From contig JAFUCD010000008.1 of the NCBI GenBank assembly GCA_017459865.1, positions 73,151-137,150 of the forward strand: 64,000 nucleotides of DNA. The letters run 5' to 3'. Numbering within the stretch: position 1 is the stretch's first letter; each line of letters opens with the position of its first letter. Shown piece after piece: positions 63,288 through 64,000 of this stretch. The translations under genes and the position numbers were made by a program. The notes below the pieces were generated by a model. That model was not told the DNA's origin, ran no database searches, and saw only the letters and a program-made list of their open reading frames with translations. The DNA is from Oscillospiraceae bacterium. GTDB taxonomy: Bacteria > Bacillota_A > Clostridia > Oscillospirales > Oscillospiraceae.

Positions 63288-63833
63288 ATGAAGCAGACGA
63301 TTTTGACCGCCGGGATCGGCGGACAGGGCGTACAGGTGCTCGGAAAGCTGCTGGCATACTGCGCCAATGCGCAGGGGCTGCATGTGACGATGGACGCGAA
63401 ATACAGCGGTAACATGCGCGGTGCGCCGTCCAACTGTACTGTGATCATCAGCGACCGCGTGATCGGCAGCCCGATCGAACGCCGTTCGGATCACCTGATC
63501 GCCTTTTCTCAGGAGTCTCTGAACAAGCTGTTGGATCGTGTGGCGCCCGGCGGCGCAGTCTGGCGCGATACCACGCTTGCGCCGCTGTGCCCGGACGGAC
63601 GGGAGGATATCCTGTTTGACGGCTGCCCGGCGACTGCACTGGCAGAGGCGCTGGGAGAGCGACGGAGCGCAAACATGGTCATGGCGGGTTATGCTGCCGA
63701 GCGACTGTCCTTCTTCGATGTATCCGCAATGCGGGAGTGTCTGCCGCTTGTGCTTGGAAAGAAGCCGCAGCTGATAGAGCAGAATTTCGCCGCGTTTGAC
63801 CGGGGCGTTCGCTTCGCAAGGGAAGCACAATGA
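63288..63833 (+). CDS. Orphan 2-oxoacid:acceptor oxidoreductase gamma subunit
   Basis: A 181-residue protein with the signature LTAGIGGQGVQVLGKLLAY and YSGNMRGAPSNC, the same family as the gamma subunit at 55755. There are no alpha or beta subunit genes beside it within the window; only 167 bases follow. The frame opens at a TTG overlapping the previous stop; ATG 63288 is preferred (AGGAACC before it). It may serve an oxidoreductase encoded elsewhere, or just beyond the window edge, or have a different role. Confidence 0.8.
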   Translation: MKQTILTAGIGGQGVQVLGKLLAYCANAQGLHVTMDAKYSGNMRGAPSNCTVIISDRVIGSPIERRSDHLIAFSQESLNKLLDRVAPGGAVWRDTTLAPLCPDGREDILFDGCPATALAEALGERRSANMVMAGYAAERLSFFDVSAMRECLPLVLGKKPQLIEQNFAAFDRGVRFAREAQ

Positions 63834-63834
63834 A

Positions 63835-63912
63835 AAAGCCACCGAATCAAATCGGTGGCTTCAGACCGTAGACAAACCCGCTTTTGGATCAAGCCAAAAG
63901 CGGGTTTGCGGT
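63835..63912. terminator. Two hairpins at the end of the window
   Basis: AAGCCACCGA/TCGGTGGCTT (63837-63862 region) carries a T-run on the minus strand. A second stem, AAACCCGCTTTTGG/CCAAAAGCGGGTTT (63876-63909 region), follows. They separate the gamma subunit gene from whatever lies to the right. No gene is visible from 63913 to 64000. Confidence 0.65.
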
Positions 63913-64000
63913 GTATTTGGCAGGAAACAGGTTCCAAAAGCAAAGGATCAACGTGTTTTTGAGCTGTTTCCTTTGCTCTTTCCATCTCTTTTTTGCAAGC

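Noticed and set aside
63689..63985. Minus-strand open frame at the right end of the window
   Set aside because: It crosses two strong hairpins and overlaps the gamma-subunit gene; no ribosome site or motif.

Overview
The window looks like chromosomal DNA of a GC-rich, endospore-forming, anaerobic Firmicute, most likely a Clostridia of the Oscillospirales/Oscillospiraceae type. The evidence is a set of sporulation genes (spoIIE, spoIIAA-spoIIAB-sigF, spoIIID, spoVAD-spoVAE), a T-box before valS, a THF riboswitch before folT, a butyryl-CoA:acetate-type CoA-transferase, ferredoxin-linked 2-oxoacid oxidoreductase subunits, and many SigA promoters with exact 17-bp spacers. At least seven genes appear to start at TTG behind a good Shine-Dalgarno sequence or a coupled stop codon. 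No prophage, IS element or CRISPR array was recognised. Assignment is from gene content only.

Layout. 1-10000: tRNA-Leu, a divergent EamA transporter, then a six-gene minus-strand operon for an unknown surface polysaccharide (two O-antigen ligase-like paralogues around a MurJ-family flippase and a DUF5693 protein, then a family 2 glycosyltransferase and a Wzx-like flippase). 10000-15200: type I asparaginase, CoA-transferase, and a three-gene NMT1/SsuA-type ABC importer. 15300-20450: two zinc-ribbon proteins, tRNA-Ser, a lipoprotein, an unknown protein, a HAD hydrolase and MgtC. 20500-26500: GNAT and family 4 uracil-DNA glycosylase (minus), murC, spoIIE and a coupled small membrane protein.

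26460-32130 is a one-carbon/folate block on the minus strand. A THF riboswitch controls folT, a FolC::5-formyl-THF cyclo-ligase fusion, a P-loop ATPase and an MTA/SAH nucleosidase; fhs lies just upstream under its own control. rnpB follows. 32820-40800 carries murD, ligA, tatD, a tyrosine phosphatase, a YyaL-type protein and a YhaM-type nuclease. 40830-46900 holds tRNA-Gly, rpmH-rnpA-yidD-yidC-jag, acpP, tRNA-Asp, tRNA-Thr with a duplicated 3' end, a bacterial glycerol-1-phosphate dehydrogenase and an EFR1-type ferredoxin.

47000-56300: two small unknown genes, T-box/valS, the spoIIA operon, then a second copy of the P-loop ATPase upstream of a four-subunit 2-oxoacid:ferredoxin oxidoreductase. 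56300-64000: spoIIID-spoVAD-spoVAE (minus), a CsoR-controlled copper operon (csoR, membrane-anchored HMA protein, copA with an internal CopZ-like start), a DUF3048 lipoprotein, a YwlG family protein and an orphan oxidoreductase gamma subunit. The most unusual items are the folate operon with its fused enzyme and unknown ATPase, the paired ATPase paralogues, the internal copZ start in copA, two divergent promoter pairs sharing a -35 region, and the tRNA-Thr duplication.
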